Below, piece after piece: positions 62,911-64,000 of a stretch of DNA of 64,000 nucleotides; the stretch's first letter is position 1, and every line of letters starts with the position of its first letter. Both the position numbers and the translations under genes were made by a program. The DNA is from Cryobacterium sp. CG_9.6 (lineage in GTDB: Bacteria > Actinomycetota > Actinomycetes > Actinomycetales > Microbacteriaceae). Below the pieces are notes generated by a model. It did no database searches. It was given only the letters and a program-made list of their open reading frames with translations, and was not told the origin of the DNA. Location of the stretch: the NCBI RefSeq assembly GCF_029893365.1, contig NZ_JARXUZ010000002.1, forward strand, positions 62,001 through 126,000, read 5' to 3'.

Positions 62911-64000
62911 CTACTCGCCTTGTCTGGTGATGAAGTCGGCCATGCCCGGCACAGTGAAAGCAACGAAACCGCGTTCGGGCGTGTAGATGTGACCGGTCCG
63001 GATCAGGTCTCGGCGGTTGACGGAGAGATCCGTGGTGCGCTTCTTCCGCAGCCGGGTCACGAGTTCGGCCATAGATGAGGGGCTGTCCTCGTCGAGGGCC
63101 ATCGCGGACATAAAGGCCCGCTGGGTTGGTGTGGCCCGCTCCCATCTTGATTGATAGAGACCTTGTTCTACTTCAGTCCGCGCAGATTCGATGCCAATCT
63201 CAGCGTCTTGAAGCGTGATGGTGTCTGTGGCCCGCACAGCCCAGACATGACTTCCACACGCTTGAATGAAATAGGGGTATCCCCCGGTCGCTGTCACAGC
63301 CGCATCTAGGGCGTCGGCCTCCCACACGACCCCGTTGACATGCGCAGGAGCAGTGAGGGCGTCAGATGTTGCAATGGTGTCGAGCAACCCAATCTGTCGA
63401 TAGTCGTACAGGCGCTCTGCGTAACTGGTCGCGTCGGCCAGCACGGCGGGCAAGGACGGCAACCCCGCTCCGACGAACACGACCGGAACAGGGAACACGT
63501 CCTGACCGAGATTATGCAACGCAACGTTGAGGGCAGCGAGATCCTCGGATGACGCTTCTTGGAGCTCATCAACGGCCAGCACAATGACCGTGTTCGCCTC
63601 ACGCGCAGCACGGCCCAGGGCTTCCAAGAGTTCCTGGAGATCGACGGCGAGATCTCCGCTATCGGCCACACCGCGCTCAGGCATGACGTCGACGGTGAAG
63701 GAGTAGGTCCCTGATGGGTCCACACGAATTTGGAATGACCGCAGCGCGCCGGCAGCTTTGGACCAGAGTGCTTTGGCCCGGTCAGAGCTTGACAGGACCC
63801 TGCGAAATGCGAGGTGAAGCTCCTTGACCAAAGCGACGGCCAAAGGCTTACTACTCGAGGCCTCCACCTTGACAAAGATCAGCTTGAGTTCGGCCGCATC
63901 GCGTCCGAGTTGATTGAGCAACACAGTCTTACCCACTCCCCGGAGCCCAGAGAGGATCCACGGCCGTTCCCCCTCCCCCGATTCCCGAGCCTGGTAGAGC
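62911..64000 (-). CDS. AAA ATPase with C-terminal winged-helix (5' end outside window)
   Basis: At least 363 residues, running off the right edge. The frame reads RPWILSGLRGVGKTVLLNQL (Walker A GLRGVGKT) beyond the first ATG, so the start is outside. Walker B is VIVLAVDELQEA, sensor VVFVGAGLPSLP, then TGGYPYFIQACGSHVW and a C-terminal winged helix (ATPTQRAFMSAMALDEDSPS; MAELVTRLRKKR; VNRRDLIRTGHIY). This is an AAA_16/ORC-like ATPase common near integrases and XRE genes in actinobacteria; its role is unknown. Confidence 0.85.
   Translation of the reverse strand, partial: LYQARESGEGERPWILSGLRGVGKTVLLNQLGRDAAELKLIFVKVEASSSKPLAVALVKELHLAFRRVLSSSDRAKALWSKAAGALRSFQIRVDPSGTYSFTVDVMPERGVADSGDLAVDLQELLEALGRAAREANTVIVLAVDELQEASSEDLAALNVALHNLGQDVFPVPVVFVGAGLPSLPAVLADATSYAERLYDYRQIGLLDTIATSDALTAPAHVNGVVWEADALDAAVTATGGYPYFIQACGSHVWAVRATDTITLQDAEIGIESARTEVEQGLYQSRWERATPTQRAFMSAMALDEDSPSSMAELVTRLRKKRTTDLSVNRRDLIRTGHIYTPERGFVAFTVPGMADFITRQGE

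Overview
The window is about 60% GC. Its gene content points to a high-GC Gram-positive actinobacterium: a DUF6457 gene beside a YdeP-type molybdoenzyme, a GPGG-motif small membrane protein, MoeZ-like ThiF, a DPM/GtrA fusion and actinobacterial-type IS elements. The family Microbacteriaceae is my inference from protein flavour; no rRNA or tRNA gene is present to prove it.

Layout. (1) 1-11.1 kb is a metabolic and stress stretch: YdeP-like molybdoenzyme, 2OG-Fe(II) oxygenase, a ferredoxin reductase-ribA operon divergent from a Cys-containing HTH regulator, GNAT, an ABM monooxygenase/DsrE pair divergent from TetR, DUF427 and an isochorismatase-like hydrolase. (2) 11.1-33.5 kb is an IS-rich, decaying accessory region. 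It holds IS256, IS3, IS4, IS1380 and IS30 copies or scars, two broken resolvases, and several genes broken by frameshifts, nonsense codons or insertions. Intact genes between them include SSADH-type aldehyde dehydrogenase, ester cyclase, formaldehyde-dehydrogenase-like ADH, SRPBCC, a DNA/RNA endonuclease, a DUF4143 ATPase and an orphan NarL-type regulator. (3) 33.5-43.2 kb is a thiamine island with three TPP riboswitches. One controls an SDR plus a DszA/NtaA-type flavin monooxygenase, one an NMT1/ThiY-type ABC importer, and one thiO-thiS-thiG-thiF. thiE is divergent from thiO. (4) 43.3-47.7 kb is a four-gene Tn5053/Tn552-like transposition module: serine resolvase, Mu/TniA-type DDE transposase, TniB-type AAA+ ATPase, and an unusual zinc-ribbon protein with a degenerate tyrosine-recombinase fold in the TniQ position. 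(5) 48-57.6 kb is an envelope module: a DUF347-like membrane protein, two OmpR/histidine-kinase pairs flanking an ABC-2 exporter and lipoprotein, a PepSY protein and DedA. (6) 57.7-60.5 kb carries a GT39-like glycosyltransferase and a DPM1/GtrA fusion. (7) 60.7-64 kb is another mobile segment: an XRE regulator, a frameshifted tyrosine integrase, an XRE/MbcA-like gene with an internal TGA, and an AAA ATPase running off the right edge.

The two best leads are the TPP-riboswitch SDR/flavin-monooxygenase/importer set, which suggests import and oxidation of a thiamine-related compound, and the transposition module with the zinc-ribbon, catalytically degenerate integrase-fold subunit. Novelty of either could not be checked here.
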